Below, piece after piece: positions 38,745-48,169 of a stretch of 64,000 bases of DNA (the stretch's first letter is position 1; each line of letters begins with the position of its first letter). The stretch covers positions 1,364,001 to 1,428,000 of the forward strand of contig CM066291.1 of the NCBI GenBank assembly GCA_033816765.1, in the 5' to 3' direction. This DNA comes from Nothopassalora personata. Lineage: Eukaryota; Ascomycota; Dothideomycetes; Mycosphaerellales; Mycosphaerellaceae. Both the position numbers and the translations under genes were made by a program. A model generated the notes under the pieces. The model did not search any database. It had not been told where the DNA came from and worked only from the letters and a program-made list of their open reading frames with translations.

Positions 38745-39472
38745 GGCGACGTCACGATTCGAGTATCACTGTTATCTTGGCGTGATATGCTGTCCACACT
38801 TATATGTCGCGAGGTGAGTTGTTCTTATGATGTTGCCTTGATGCCAGCTGGACGACGTGACGCGCAAGGAAGCAGGCAGGGTCCAGCTTCACTCGTCAAA
38901 TATCATTCAATATTTGATGACACTTTCATTGTGCTCGACTGTCATATGCAGGTACTGTACGTGCTGGAAGACAGTGGCCGATGGATCATCTATCTCTACT
39001 CCCAACGGCTTTGGAGGCCAGCTCACCGCTCATAAAGATGTCACGTGCGTCTGACAGCCGCGTATCGCTCGCTGGCCAAGACAAAGTCACAAGATCGCGG
39101 CGCGACCACGAAATATAGCACTGGGCGCGGTGGTGATGCGTTACAGACATTGAGGAGCGAACTATAGACATAAAAAACGACCGTCGAGGCGTGTAACAAG
39201 GTAGACGTGCGCATGACACTGCACGGCAAGCTCGTCCACCTTCTTCATTAGAAATAGTGTCGACGTGCGCTTTCGGAATTTGTCCTTTAGAACAGTCGAT
39301 TCCGGTCGAATATACCTTCCTTATATTGAGCTCGACACTGCTTTTAATGAGTCTCCTCGCTACGTAGAAGAACTACAAGAGACGATGATAAGTTCCTCCC
39401 CCGCGATTGCCCCTGCCCACGCTCTCCCACGAAGGCTTACGATCAACGCTTGTCCTCTTATAGCAGACCCCT
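38745..39472. other. No gene seen
   Basis: Upstream region of the YIP4-like gene, then about 500 bp of unassigned sequence. Frames are short and overlapping. It abuts the TPR-like remnant on the right. Confidence 0.4.
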
Positions 39473-40300
39473 TTGTGCACATGGTCGGAAGTGCTGTTGA
39501 TGCTTAGACCAGAGCAGATGCGAACCACGATGTACATATTTGTACTGTGTTGCCGCAGTAGTGATCACGATTGGCACTCACTAAGAACGACCTCGGGCCT
39601 GTACTTCTCCGCAGGGTTGGACTTCATTCGTATGATATACACGGCTTTGGCACGAGTTGAACGTTACCAAGGCAACTTCAATTGCGCCTTCAAAATCATG
39701 GCAGACTGCTTGTGTGCCTATCAGTGTTCCGGAGCCAGGGATCAAAGTCATGTCCATATCGTACGCCATTTGGCGGAGCTCGAATGCGAACTGTCGAGAC
39801 CAGATGATGCGGAACAGCGCGTTTCCAAGTACGTGCAGAGACAGACGCTAGGGAGACCACTCGCTTCTTCACGCGAAAACACACGCTTGATGCACCCGCT
39901 CGCTGAAGCTCACATCCAGCAAGGCAAGTTGACGAAGGCACGCGAAGAATTGGCCGACTTGCTCGTGGCTCACTACGGTCTCAAGTGTCCCGATGCCTCG
40001 GATCAGCTCGATCACGTCCGAGCCGAGACTGGTCTAGCACGCTTAGCATACCTCGAGGCGAGCTGGACGCGAGCACAATCACACCTCGACGCTGGACTCA
40101 CGTTAGGCGCCAAGTATCACAAGACTTTCAGGGCTCGTAATTATTATCACGGACTGATAGTACGCTTGAAAGCAGTCTTGTACTTGAAGTTGGAGCAGAA
40201 AGAGGCCGCTGCCCAGAATGATTGGCGAGCAGTGAACATGTCTGATCAGACGCCGCGACACTTATGTATTGAAAATGATCAAGGAGGAATACTCACGCAT
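39473..40300 (+). pseudogene. TPR-like helical repeat protein fragment
   Basis: One open frame runs 39473-40555, but only about 39610-40250 looks like protein. It holds helix-pair repeats resembling tetratricopeptides: YTALARVERYQGNFNCAFKIMADC, HLAELECELSRPDDAEQRVSKYV, PLAEAHIQQGKLTKAREELADLL, ETGLARLAYLEASWTRAQSHLDAGL. No start-proximal domain is found upstream. The frame runs into the promoter of the following gene with low-quality residues. It could be the C-terminal repeat part of a longer decayed protein or a gene with introns I cannot place. Confidence 0.4.
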
Positions 40301-40425
40301 GTGCTGATCACATCATCAGTGGGAATGCTTGGCGGTTCCTCTCCGCTTTTGTGCACCGCAGCTCAGTCGGCATCGCTCGTCTTCATCTGTTGCGCAACCT
40401 GTATACATAGCAAGAGCACATTACC

Positions 40426-41996
40426 ATGTCTTACGAGGTCAGAAATTTTAGCAAGCACACCGCGCGTTTTGCTGACTGGCAAAGGATGCTGTTCAATTAC
40501 TCAACACACGCAGAGCCAAGCCAGCGGAGAGCTTGACGGAAATGCGCGGCACTGACGACATGGGAAGATGGATCGAACTAATGGGCCATTCAGTGAGTAC
40601 AGCTGCTCGTCATGAATGCCCATGAGCTGACTATGTCTGGAGATGCAAGAGCTCGATAGGCTACGCATTATACACGTCGCAGGCACGAACGGAAAGGGAA
40701 GTACTTGCCAGCTGACTGCTGCTCTGCTGCACGCGCACGGTCGCAGGACCGGTTGGCCAAAGAAAGTTGGAGTCTACACCTCTCCGCATCTGGTCTGCCT
40801 TCGCGAACGAATACTTGTCAACGGAGAGCAGATTAGTGAACAGGCTTTCGCCAAGGCTTTCTTTCAGGTATGGGAAAGGCTGCCACTAAAGCCAACACCA
40901 GACCTAGACATCCCTCGGTATTTGCAGCTGCTGACTCTGCTGGCTTATCACTACTTTCTTGAGCAGAAGGTCGACGTCATGGTCTGCGAAGTGCATCTTG
41001 GTGGCGAATTCGATGCTACCAATGTTATTACAAGTCCCTGTTTAACGGCTATCACACCTATCGGCATGGATCATGCTCATCTCTTGGGACCTACAATTGA
41101 GGACATAGCGTGGCACAAGGCTGGCATCATGAAGCATAGTCGTCCGACTTTCTCAACGGAACAGTGCCGAGCTGTGACGGACGTGCTCTATGCGCGAGCA
41201 CTAGAGAAGGACGTACATCTCGAGCTGGTATCTTCTCAATCAGGGTACGAAGACAGCGTCACTGCAGCATGGTCCTCCGGGCAGAAGCAGAATTTTTCCC
41301 TGAGCTTGAAGCTGGCCGATGCCTGGCTGCAAAGCTATAACAGCCGGCTCGATCCAGATGCTATTCCGGATGTGACCAAAAGCTTCCGGTCTTTGGGTAA
41401 ATTCATGCATGTAGGCGACCGATGGTTCGTTGATGGAGCACACAACTCAGAGGCGCTACAATCGACGGCTGAGTGGTTTGCTACTGCACGGGATTCCAGG
41501 TACAGTGATCTCCTCGCAGGGTTTTGCAGCCCTGTGCTAACCTTCAGGCAGTAAGCTCAATGTCTTGATGTTCGCACACTTCTCGAAACGAGACTCCGGT
41601 TCCCTTCTGGAGGATCTCTTGAAGGCGCTGGAGGATTTCCACGTCAGTGTGGACTGCCTTTTACTCACGTCGTACCAAGAGACTGACGGGGGAGTGGCAA
41701 GACTTGGTGAGTTACTGCGGCGTTCTCTGAAGTCTTGGCTGATTTGAGTTGCAGACCGCAACGGCATCGGACTTTACGATGAAAACAAGCAGCAGCGAAA
41801 CGCAAGAGTGTGGCGGGACCGGTACCCTGATCGATGCCTGTGCGTGGAACGCTCCATCGAAAGTGCTATCGCAGTTGCTCAACGGAGAGACTTTCTGTCA
41901 CAACCCTGGCAAGTGTTAGTCACTGGGAGTCTGAAATTAGCGGGCGGGTTTCTCAACGTGTACCACTCGCAATCCAACGAGGCCACGCGGATCTAG
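40426..41996 (+). CDS. Folylpolyglutamate synthase family protein (Mur ligase fold)
   Basis: Five exons: 40426-40437, 40485-40592, 40643-41499, 41552-41706, 41755-41996. They sum to 1374 nt, giving 457 aa. Introns are 47-52 bp with GTCAGA, GTGAGT, GTACAG and GTGAGT donors; GCTGAC branch sites are clear in the first two. The N-terminus MSYEDAVQLLN is typical of fungal FPGS. The ATP P-loop is GTNGKGS (54-60), followed by TSPHLVCLRERILVNGE, CEVHLGGEFDATN, GMDHAHLLG and KAGIMK blocks, and a DGAHNSEA ligase motif. The enzyme adds glutamates to folates, using ATP, in cytosol or mitochondria. The P-loop has N where FPGS usually has K, and EVHLGGEFDATN departs from EVGIGGxYDxTN. It may be a diverged paralogue or a dihydrofolate synthase-type enzyme. 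Confidence 0.88.
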
Positions 41997-42941
41997 TCTT
42001 ATCAGTCGTGGCTCCACCGAACAAGCGTAATGTCGATGCACCGTCCCGACACATGTTACAGAAGCGTGCTCTGACATCCAGTCAACTCAATGGTACTCAT
42101 ATGCAGCCAAGCCGGAGTACACGAAGCCATCGACGGCCTGTAATCCTTCGTTCAGTTGTTGCTCCAACCTTTATCGCCCCGCTGGTAGTCACTAGAGCTT
42201 ACTAGACAAAGGCAATGTAGTCTCGGCTCGGGGGCATACAGTCGCGTGGGATCATAAGCGAATGGGAACTTGAGCCGGATACACGTCTATAGCGGCAGAC
42301 TCGTTGCGCTGCTTCTTGTGTGTATTCCCCGTCATCCCTCCGACCGGGTTTGGCAGTCAAAGAAACTGTGGCAAGGGCTCTGCGATTCTTCCATGGTGGT
42401 TGCGGACGCTTACGCAACTAGTGATACGCTGCGTTACAGGCTAGATATGGGATTGTGCATTTAGATCATTAGCTGACACCTGATATAGAGTGTATGCGAT
42501 GATCGATTGAAGCTCGTTCTCAATGCTTGAATGTGTGGCTTCCTATACACCCACTTGTACCCTCCCATACTCAAGCGGCTGGAGTAGGCAGTTGACCAAC
42601 ACATTGTCTTCTGCTTCTTCTAACGATGTCGGACCCGGTATATTAATATAATACGTGTACGCACTAAGATAGACCCTACGATCGATCGTCACGGGGCTGT
42701 AAACGCCCGGCCGGAAGAACACTTGTCCGTCAAAACTGTTGCCAGCTCCAGCTCCACCGCCGTGGAGTATGTGATGGAACTCGACCAGGTTGCTTGGGCC
42801 CGAGTGTTACCGGTCGAAGGGGTCCGTTGACATCTTGCGAAGTGTGCCGCCGGGCACATCGGGTATGCGATGGAACTTTCAGGGGCTGTCAGAAGAATTC
42901 TATCGATGCGCAACCGCGAACCAGGACAGAAGAAATGAGGC
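41997..42941. other. No recognised gene
   Basis: About 950 bp of host-like DNA with only short overlapping frames. A minus-strand frame (42689-42964) has a C-P-G-C-K-F-D-F-type stretch just to its right and may be decayed 3' sequence of the gene split by element D. Confidence 0.35.
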
Positions 42942-43153
42942 TTAGTCTCTGTCTCCATGTTCATCGGTGCTGCAAAGTCGAACTTGCAGCCGGGACACCT
43001 GAATCCTGTGTAGTGCGCCCGGCCTCCTGCCGATCTTCACGACCGCACCCAGAGCTCGTGCAACGTCAAGACCCAGTGCTGAAATAGCCCGTATCATGTG
43101 CTCCAGGGCTTTGCATGTATCGTCGACTGGTTCCGCAGTCTCGATGCTGACCA
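42942..43153 (-). pseudogene. 3' half of an open frame split by element D
   Basis: Reading SIETAEPVDDTCKALEHM, IRAISALGLDVARALGAVVKI and onward, it continues in frame across one copy of the GACCA target site from the segment at 46843-47136. The joined frame has helical, Leu/Ala-rich character. It stops at 42942. Family unknown. Whether the gene was alive before insertion cannot be told. Confidence 0.5.
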
Positions 43154-43299
43154 AGATAATGTGAGTAGATTGATGTATTGAAGAAGATCTACGAAAGCGA
43201 GAGAGAGAGATAAGCTCGAAAAAAAAAGGGGTCCTGCCTAATGCGGACTAGTGCATCGGCAAAACCGGTGGGACCAGTGAATGGGCCCCAGCATCAAGT
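43154..43299 (-). repeat. Element D 3' LTR (left)
   Basis: 146 bp; GAGAGAGAGAG, a run of nine A and GGGCCCC are included. Matches 46698-46842 except for one A. Preceded by GACCA. Confidence 0.9.
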
Positions 43300-46200
43300 C
43301 ACCCCCATGACGAGGCTCTAGATGCAAAACAGGTGCTATCAGCACCAAACAGGACATACGCTCGGATCGAACATTTGCTGACCACCGTATTGTGGTTGTT
43401 GCTGAGCGAGTGATACAGTGCCCTACGCTGGCGCCGATTGGCTTCGAATTGATAGCCGTTCTGAGGGTCGCGGACGTTGACTGGCGCACGACGAGTGCGC
43501 TGCGGGCGTGTTGAGGGTGGTGGTGCCTCCTCAACAGGATCTGGTGTATCAGGAGGTGTGATAAAGTCGTCTTCATCATCATCCTCGACAGATGGCTTGG
43601 GAGGTGTTGTTGGCTGCACCTCCGGAAAGTCGTCCGGAGCGGTGTCTTGATAGCTGTCAACTACCTCCTGGGCCAAGTCCTCATTCACCTGCTGGACTGG
43701 TGTCTCAGCAGGGCGGTTGATAATAGTGATGTTCTTAGGTGTAGCTACACCCCCAGAATCACCACCCCCAGGAGCCACACCACGCTCGGCTCCAGCGCGC
43801 TTTGGCTGAGTCGATGCCTTGTGGTTGCGCTCTACAGGGAAGATGTCGTCCAGAGAGATGTATTCATCATCAGCTTCAGGCTCCTCGGCCAAAGCAGTGA
43901 TAGGCTCCTTGCCTTCAATGAACTGAACATCCTTGGTACGGAACACTCTATGCGCCTTAGCAACATAGACACGGTAGATGGTGCGGCTCTCGTATCCAAC
44001 AAGCTTGCCCTCCAATGAGCGGGAGTCAAACTTCTCACCTCGGCCGACACTGTGGTCGTACACGAAGGCGCGGCATCCATATGCCTTGAGGTGTGACAGG
44101 CTGGGCTTCACTTCGCCCTTGCCTTGCCACGTGTTGATGACTTCCTGAGGTGACAGTCCCTTGAGGGCTGCACTCGGAGTCAGGTTGAGTAGATAGACCG
44201 AAGCCTGCACAGCTTCTGGCCAGAGTGCCACTGGCAGGCCAGCATCAATCAGTAGCTTGCGTGACTGGACGCACACGATATGATTGCTGACCTCCGCACC
44301 GCCATTCTGTTCTGATGAATGAGGTGCTGTGATCTGAAGTGTGAAGCCCTCATCTTGTGAGAGCTGGGTGAGTGCGGTGCCTCCATACTCGCCGCCTCCA
44401 TCTATGCGTAAGATCACAATGCTGGCATTGTATTCTGTCTTCACATGACGGACAACGGTGCGGATATGCTGGGCAGCGCCATTCTTCTGCGCTGAACAGA
44501 ACACTGTTCGCTGCAGGCTGGCGAGGCAAGTGAATAGCGTGAAGTATCTCTCCTTGCCAAGCCCAAGGTTGCGGACTGTCACTACATCGGCTGCGATGAT
44601 GTAGTATGGTGTTGACGGTCGCACCATAGGTATGCGGTTATAGACTTTGTGCCCCAGTCCCATGCGACATGGTACGCATTCGCGTGGGTGCTTGCTGAGG
44701 TCACCGTTGCCGACAATGATGATGCGCTGATCGTTGTGAAGCTGCACTAGCTTGCGGCTGTGAATGTGTCCAAGGCGTCTGTGCCACAGGTCGCCAGTCG
44801 CGGCGATAGATGGCTCGACCTTAGATGATGCCAAAGCAGTCGGTGAATGCTTTAGCTTGAGGAATGGCAGTCCATTGTGACTGTAGCAGTGTGCCACCGT
44901 ACGCGCACCATTCCCCTTTGTGAAGAGGATCTGGTCGTCGTTACGATAATAGACACCCTTGCGGCGGAGAGCCTCTGTCGAGATCAGATTGGCTGCAAGG
45001 CCTGGCACGTACAGCACCTGCGAGAAGTAGGTGATGCCGCATCCATACAGGTCCAATTGGATAATGCCACAGGCTGTCGCAGTGATGGTGCCCTTGCCTG
45101 TCCTAATAGGGACATTGCAGGGCCGATAATCCATCATATTGCTCAGCTCGTTAGTCATATGAGAAGTGCAGCCAGAGTCCACAACCCAGTCGGTTGGGCT
45201 CTTCGCTGCCAGCAGTGCGGAGGTGTCTTGAATGTCATCCTCGGCAGCCATATACATGCTGTGGTTGCCGTTGTATGGAGTCATCAGATCCTCGAGGTTG
45301 TTCATGCCGTGAGCCGCAAATTGAGCGGTCTCTCCGGCGCGCTGCTGCTGAGGGTGGTCAGTGGTGTTGTTCACCTGCTGACGCTGTTGCTGGTTGCCAT
45401 TCTGGTTGCCGTTCTGCTGTGGTGGGTTCTTTGGTTTCCATCCAGCAGGTGCAAGTTCCGGATGTAGGTTCCAGCAAGTTACAGGTTGGTGAGTGGTACT
45501 GCCACAACCATGGCATGGGTCATACTGTTGACGCTGCTGGTTGTTGCCACCGTTGCCGTTACCGCGGCCTCCTTTGCCACGGCCACGACCACCTCGGCCT
45601 CCACGTGGATTGCCGCCGCCACCACGGTTGCCATTGCCGCCATTGCCCTGTGGGTTGGCGGGTGGGGTGGGAGTAGTCTGCTTTGCTGCAAGGTTTGCGG
45701 TCTCGCTCTGCTGAGCAGCCGCCTCATCAAGCAGATCACCAATCACCTTCTCGAGTGTGATGGTGGTGCTGTCCTCGATCCTGCCAGTCATCTGCCTCAG
45801 CTGTTCGCGCTTTGATGAGGCGAATGCTGGGAAGTAGGGCGCGATCTGGTACAGGAAGCGGAACATAGCCTGGGCCTTGGATATGGCCAGTTCTGTGTTC
45901 TTGAGATTGGCAAGCTTTGCCTGATACTGCTGGCAATACTTGTCAAGGTTGGAGCCACTGTAAGCATGTGACTCGAAGTCCAGATACAACGAGTATTCCT
46001 CGGACTTGCCGGTCTGGCCATATGTTGATTTGAGATGATCCCATAGTCCATCCGGAGCCTGATAGGCTTTGCAGTTGTCGGCGATAGACTGACTGCAGTT
46101 GGCGATGATGAGGGCGCGAGCTTGATACTTCTTCGCCTCCCATGCCTCAATCCGGTCGTCAAGCTCGTATTGCTGTTCACTCGGACGGATTGTAGGTCTT

Positions 46201-46505
46201 GGCTTGAGTGCTGTTGAATCGACAAATCCATACAGCTGCTCGCCACGCAGGACTGACTCGAGCATGTCGCTCCATCTCGGATAGTCGTCCTTGCCCTGGA
46301 GCTTGCTGACACCAGGGGTGCTATTGGTACTTCGACCAACCATGTTGCTGAAGATGCGACTCGTAGTCGCTATTGCTGGAAGCTTCTTCTTGGTTACAGC
46401 AGCCGACTCGGCTTGCTGTTGTTGCTGACTCTGGTCCCCGGTCACAGACTGCTGTGCCAGTGGTACCTCGAGTCCTGTGATGTTACCGTTATCGTCAGTA
46501 TCCAT
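43299..46505 (-). CDS. Element D Gag-protease-integrase polyprotein (Copia type, truncated)
   Basis: 1068 codons. Gag capsid-like region about 60-280 (W-x-x-L-K-S-T-Y-G-Q pattern). A glycine/asparagine-rich segment (GGGGNPRGGRGGRGRGKGG) precedes a CCHC knuckle (CHGCGSTTHQPVTCW, about 335). The protease has WVVDSGCTSHMT (about 442). Integrase has HRRLGH...CVPC, the G-G-E-Y-G block and HSSEQNGGAEV (DDE context). The C-terminal part contains SHLKAYGCRAFVYD, KGEKFD-type and acidic/proline regions. It then stops after GYQFEANRRQRRALYHSL, where RT would start in complete Copia elements. The deletion junction is probably near residue 1030. Confidence 0.9.
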   Translation of the reverse strand: MDTDDNGNITGLEVPLAQQSVTGDQSQQQQQAESAAVTKKKLPAIATTSRIFSNMVGRSTNSTPGVSKLQGKDDYPRWSDMLESVLRGEQLYGFVDSTALKPRPTIRPSEQQYELDDRIEAWEAKKYQARALIIANCSQSIADNCKAYQAPDGLWDHLKSTYGQTGKSEEYSLYLDFESHAYSGSNLDKYCQQYQAKLANLKNTELAISKAQAMFRFLYQIAPYFPAFASSKREQLRQMTGRIEDSTTITLEKVIGDLLDEAAAQQSETANLAAKQTTPTPPANPQGNGGNGNRGGGGNPRGGRGGRGRGKGGRGNGNGGNNQQRQQYDPCHGCGSTTHQPVTCWNLHPELAPAGWKPKNPPQQNGNQNGNQQQRQQVNNTTDHPQQQRAGETAQFAAHGMNNLEDLMTPYNGNHSMYMAAEDDIQDTSALLAAKSPTDWVVDSGCTSHMTNELSNMMDYRPCNVPIRTGKGTITATACGIIQLDLYGCGITYFSQVLYVPGLAANLISTEALRRKGVYYRNDDQILFTKGNGARTVAHCYSHNGLPFLKLKHSPTALASSKVEPSIAATGDLWHRRLGHIHSRKLVQLHNDQRIIIVGNGDLSKHPRECVPCRMGLGHKVYNRIPMVRPSTPYYIIAADVVTVRNLGLGKERYFTLFTCLASLQRTVFCSAQKNGAAQHIRTVVRHVKTEYNASIVILRIDGGGEYGGTALTQLSQDEGFTLQITAPHSSEQNGGAEVSNHIVCVQSRKLLIDAGLPVALWPEAVQASVYLLNLTPSAALKGLSPQEVINTWQGKGEVKPSLSHLKAYGCRAFVYDHSVGRGEKFDSRSLEGKLVGYESRTIYRVYVAKAHRVFRTKDVQFIEGKEPITALAEEPEADDEYISLDDIFPVERNHKASTQPKRAGAERGVAPGGGDSGGVATPKNITIINRPAETPVQQVNEDLAQEVVDSYQDTAPDDFPEVQPTTPPKPSVEDDDEDDFITPPDTPDPVEEAPPPSTRPQRTRRAPVNVRDPQNGYQFEANRRQRRALYHSLSNNHNTVVSKCSIRAYVLFGADSTCFASRASSWG

Positions 46506-46697
46506 CCACCACTGCAGAGCACCAACTAGGTGTCACTGCGATACTCGCCAAGTTGCCCACTGGGTCTTGGCTGAAGATGTTTGCTGCTGTCGCGTTTGGT
46601 CGCATGAAGTCGCGGACACGCGCAATCAGCAGGATACAATCAACAATGTCGTTCGAAGGTATGCGCGCAGTCGTAAGCGCTGAGGGTGCTCATAACC

Positions 46698-46842
46698 AGA
46701 TAATGTGAGTAGATTGATGTATTGAAGAAGATCTACGAAAGCGAGAGAGAGAGATAAGCTCGAAAAAAAAGGGGTCCTGCCTAATGCGGACTAGTGCATC
46801 GGCAAAACCGGTGGGACCAGTGAATGGGCCCCAGCATCAAGT
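46698..46842 (-). repeat. Element D 5' LTR (right)
   Basis: 145 bp partner of 43154-43299, followed by GACCA (46843-46847). Confidence 0.9.
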
Positions 46843-47136
46843 GACCAGGCGCTGGACCAGCGAGATGCATATGTCCTTGAGCGCTTCTCGAGCTTCGTAG
46901 ATCAGCCGAACGGCATCGACAGCCTCCTGCGGAGACACTGTACAGGCACACAAGCCGCTGGAAAACTGCTCTGATGCTCGTTCTTTCAACGGACCGATGT
47001 CTCGTCTTTCGAGGCCATGGTTGTCAGTGCGCGGATCTAGGCTGTGTGCATTGAATGTCTTGCGGAGGTGGAACGTGAAGGGCGAAGCCAATGGAAAGGT
47101 GCGAAATGGGGCACGAACGGCGCGCTGGTTCCAACG
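46843..47136 (-). pseudogene. 5' half of an open frame split by element D
   Basis: The frame is open from a stop at 47137 down to the insertion point, with no ATG; residues include RTDNHGLERRDIGPLKERA and AVDAVRLIYEAREALKDICI. At GACCA it joins the frame of 42942-43153 without a shift. It could be an internal exon. Its right end lies 16 bp from the stop codon of the dienelactone hydrolase-like gene, on the same strand. Confidence 0.45.
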
Positions 47137-47151
47137 TCACTTCAATACTGC

Positions 47152-48169
47152 TCACTTCTGCGACAACCAGAACTCGATATAGCCAGCCAGCGACTTCAGA
47201 CTCTGCTCCTTCACCCACGCTACACACAGTCAGCGAGTTCTATCACTTCCTTCGACAAAGGAGTTACTCACCCTCATAAGGGACATCCAGATTCGCCCGC
47301 AGAGCGAAACCATGCTCAACGCCATGGAACAGCTGCAGCGCATACTCCTTGCCATCCTCAATCATCACATCCACCGCCTTGTTCCTGCTCTCCGTCCCGA
47401 AAGTATAATCAACCTCAGCACAGCTCAAGAACAGTGGCGCCTTCAAGTTGCGGAAATGATGGTCCTTCAAGAAAGCTGGGTGCGCGAAGCCGCCGGCCTG
47501 GCAAGTGCCATCGGCCAGCGAGTTGCACACGTACGGTGCTCCGAAGCAGTATCTACGACGTCAGCACATTTGGGCGCGAGGAGGTCTGGAATGCACTAAC
47601 CCAACACATCCATACTTGGTGGTCGACTTTCCATACATCTTCTTGACTTCTGCTGTCCACTCTGGCACCTTCTTCGCAGCAAAGTCGGAGTGTTTCGCCT
47701 TCCACGCCTCGAAGTCGAATCCTTCCTTGCCCTCCTTCGGGCCAGTACGATGCAGGAAGATCGGGTCCTGGAACTGAATCAGCCGTGATCAAGCGGAAAG
47801 ACTCATGCCGCACTCACATTATTGAAATAGTCAAGCCCAAGCGTCAAGAAGCCAGCATGTGCAGCGTCGGGTCAGCAGACTACCAACAAGCCATCAAAGT
47901 GCAGCACTTATCTGCAAACTCATCCATCACCAGCTGAGCATTGGTGAACATGCCATACACATCGGCATAGTAAAACAGAATATGGCCATTACTCTTGCCA
48001 GGATTCGGAGAAACAACATAGGTATCAACACCCGCAATTGTCTCGAACTTCCCTCGCGGGCTTCCAACATGCATATGTCCCTTCAGACAGCAGTCTCCCG
48101 ATGGCCTATGATGCTATCAGTAATCTCGCTTGTGTCTGACGATTGAACAAGGTATACTTCGCAAGCCAT
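47152..48169 (-). CDS. Dienelactone hydrolase family protein, possibly a pseudogene
   Basis: Exon pieces read: 48169-48158 (MACE), 48113-47908 (PSGDCCLKGHMHVGSPRG, ETIAGVDTYVVSPNPGKSN), about 47857-47818 (AGFLTLGLDYFNN), 47767-47601 (DPIFLHRTGPKEGKEGFDFEAW, KYGCVG), 47552-47272 (YCFGAPYVCNSLADG ... HGVEHGFALR) and 47219-47152. The nucleophile motif G-Y-C-F-G-A spans an intron. The DYTFGTE Asp region and the GVEHGFA His complete a Cys-Asp-His triad typical of DLH alpha/beta hydrolases, about 240 aa. Such enzymes open lactones in aromatic degradation; many fungal members lack a known substrate. The acceptor before about 47857 has no AG in usable phase, so the gene may be broken or differently spliced. 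Confidence 0.65.

Larger units (their letters stand above)
43154..46842 (-). mobile_element. Element D: Ty1/Copia derivative lacking reverse transcriptase
   Basis: 3689 bp with LTRs of 146 and 145 bp that differ only in the length of an A run, and a 5-bp target duplication GACCA (43149-43153, 46843-46847). The single long frame (46505-43299) has Gag, protease and integrase but ends before RT and RNase H, so it needs a helper. The LTR edges deduced from the target duplication are AGATAATG...CATCAAGT on the plus strand, not TG...CA. A GGTTATGAGC primer-site-like sequence borders the right LTR inside. Near-identical LTRs and no RIP indicate a recent insertion. Confidence 0.9.

Noticed and set aside
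42794..43087. Plus-strand frame with C-x2-C-x6-C (CEVCRRAHRVC), resembling half a Zn2Cys6 motif
   Set aside because: Only three cysteines fit and the rest of the frame has no coiled coil or basic linker; the opposite strand continues the frame split by element D.
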